Assembly (NCBI GenBank): GCA_003223695.1
Contig: QHVY01000075.1
Span: 5,384-11,098, forward strand
DNA from: Acidobacteriota bacterium
Lineage (GTDB): Bacteria; Acidobacteriota; Thermoanaerobaculia; Gp7-AA8
Length of the DNA stretch: 5,715 bases
Direction: 5' to 3'
Shown here piece by piece: positions 5,285 through 5,715 of the stretch (positions are counted from its first letter, which is position 1; the number at the start of each line of letters is the position of its first letter). A model generated the notes under the pieces. It had not been told where the DNA came from. It ran no database searches and saw only the letters and a list, made by a program, of their open reading frames with translations. Made by a program: the position numbers and the translations under genes.

Positions 5285-5673
5285 CCGAACGCGAGCTCAT
5301 CGACGGCTTCGAACGCTGCACGCTCCCGAACAGCAGCTTTCATCATCGAGATCATGTGCACGTCGTGTGGGCGTATCTGCGCGCGATGCCGATGTTGGAC
5401 ACATTGCAGCGGTTCAGTGCGGCGCTGCAGCGGTTCGCCACGCATCACGGAAAACCGATGCTGTATCACGAGACGATCACCTGGGCGTATGTCGTTCTCG
5501 TCCACGAACGGATGCAGCGGAGGCCGGCAAGTGACTGGGATGATTTCTCCCGCGACAACGCCGATCTCTTCGCCTGGCGGCCGTCGATTCTGGAGCGTTA
5601 CTACCAGCCGGAAACGCTCGGATCGGAACTGGCGCGCAGCATTTTCGTGCTTCCGGACCGCGGATTGCACTGA
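5281..5673 (+). CDS. Conserved-looking 130-residue protein with an HHxxHxH motif, function unknown
   Basis: I do not recognise a named family. The protein is soluble, with no signal peptide or membrane segment. The N-terminal part has SFHHRDHVHVVWAYLR, with His21, His22, His25 and His27 close together, and a second motif YHETITW sits at 62-68 (His63, Glu64). The His/Glu clusters could bind a metal, but this is only an inference. The rest is mostly helical, with aromatic-rich stretches (DWDDFSRDNADLFAWRPSILERYY) and a C-terminal SIFVLPDRGLH. The start is the ATG of the ATGA overlap with the RHH-like gene. There is no separate ribosome site, so translation is likely coupled to the upstream gene. 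As the downstream partner of a probable autoregulator it is either the regulated effector or simply a co-transcribed housekeeping protein. Confidence 0.85.
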   Translation: MTERELIDGFERCTLPNSSFHHRDHVHVVWAYLRAMPMLDTLQRFSAALQRFATHHGKPMLYHETITWAYVVLVHERMQRRPASDWDDFSRDNADLFAWRPSILERYYQPETLGSELARSIFVLPDRGLH

Positions 5674-5715
5674 TTTTGCACGCCGTGAGCGTAATTTTCT
5701 ATGGTTCCCCGAATC
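5674..5715. other. Right-end intergenic stretch
   Basis: Forty-two bases after the last stop, with no gene, hairpin or clear terminator. TTGCAC (5676-5681) and TATGGT (5700-5705) are 18 bases apart and could be a weak plus-strand promoter for a gene beyond the window, but each matches the consensus poorly. Confidence 0.2.

Overview
The window is a high-GC bacterial chromosome segment, most likely from an Acidobacteriota-type genome. That assignment is an inference. It rests on a large TonB-dependent receptor of the Oar-like kind (N-terminal carboxypeptidase-regulatory-like domain, then plug and barrel), on GC-rich codon use, and on secreted proteins of unknown function. No phage, plasmid, insertion sequence or CRISPR features are visible. 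Apart from the receptor, which runs off the left edge, the genes are intact and nearly all lie on the + strand.

Layout: (1) 1-2127, minus strand: the N-terminal 709 residues of the receptor. (2) 2181-3452, plus: a dicarboxylate/amino-acid:cation symporter, divergent from the receptor across only about 50 bases. (3) 3510-3689: a 59-residue, very basic protein with a CX4H...CX2C zinc-binding pattern. (4) 3703-3768: a hairpin built from degenerate seven-base units, whose minus strand carries five GGG tracts spaced exactly seven bases apart. (5) 3816-4262: a small lipoprotein of unknown function. (6) 4285-4360: tRNA-Gly(CCC) with encoded CCA. (7) 4439-4903: a small secreted protein, possibly an alpha-beta barrel. 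(8) 4920-5003: an 84-base inverted-repeat element with nine-base internal periodicity. (9) 5033-5284 and 5281-5673: an overlapping pair encoding a ribbon-helix-helix-like protein and a 130-residue His-rich protein of unknown function. A palindromic operator-like site covers the first start codon.

Working together: the receptor and the symporter could be the outer- and inner-membrane steps of one uptake route, but only their adjacency suggests this. The last two genes look like a translationally coupled, probably autoregulated cassette. It is the best candidate here for an uncharacterised system. The remaining genes look like independent single-gene units. The two intergenic repeats (GGG heptamer hairpin and nine-base inverted repeat) are the most striking non-coding signals.
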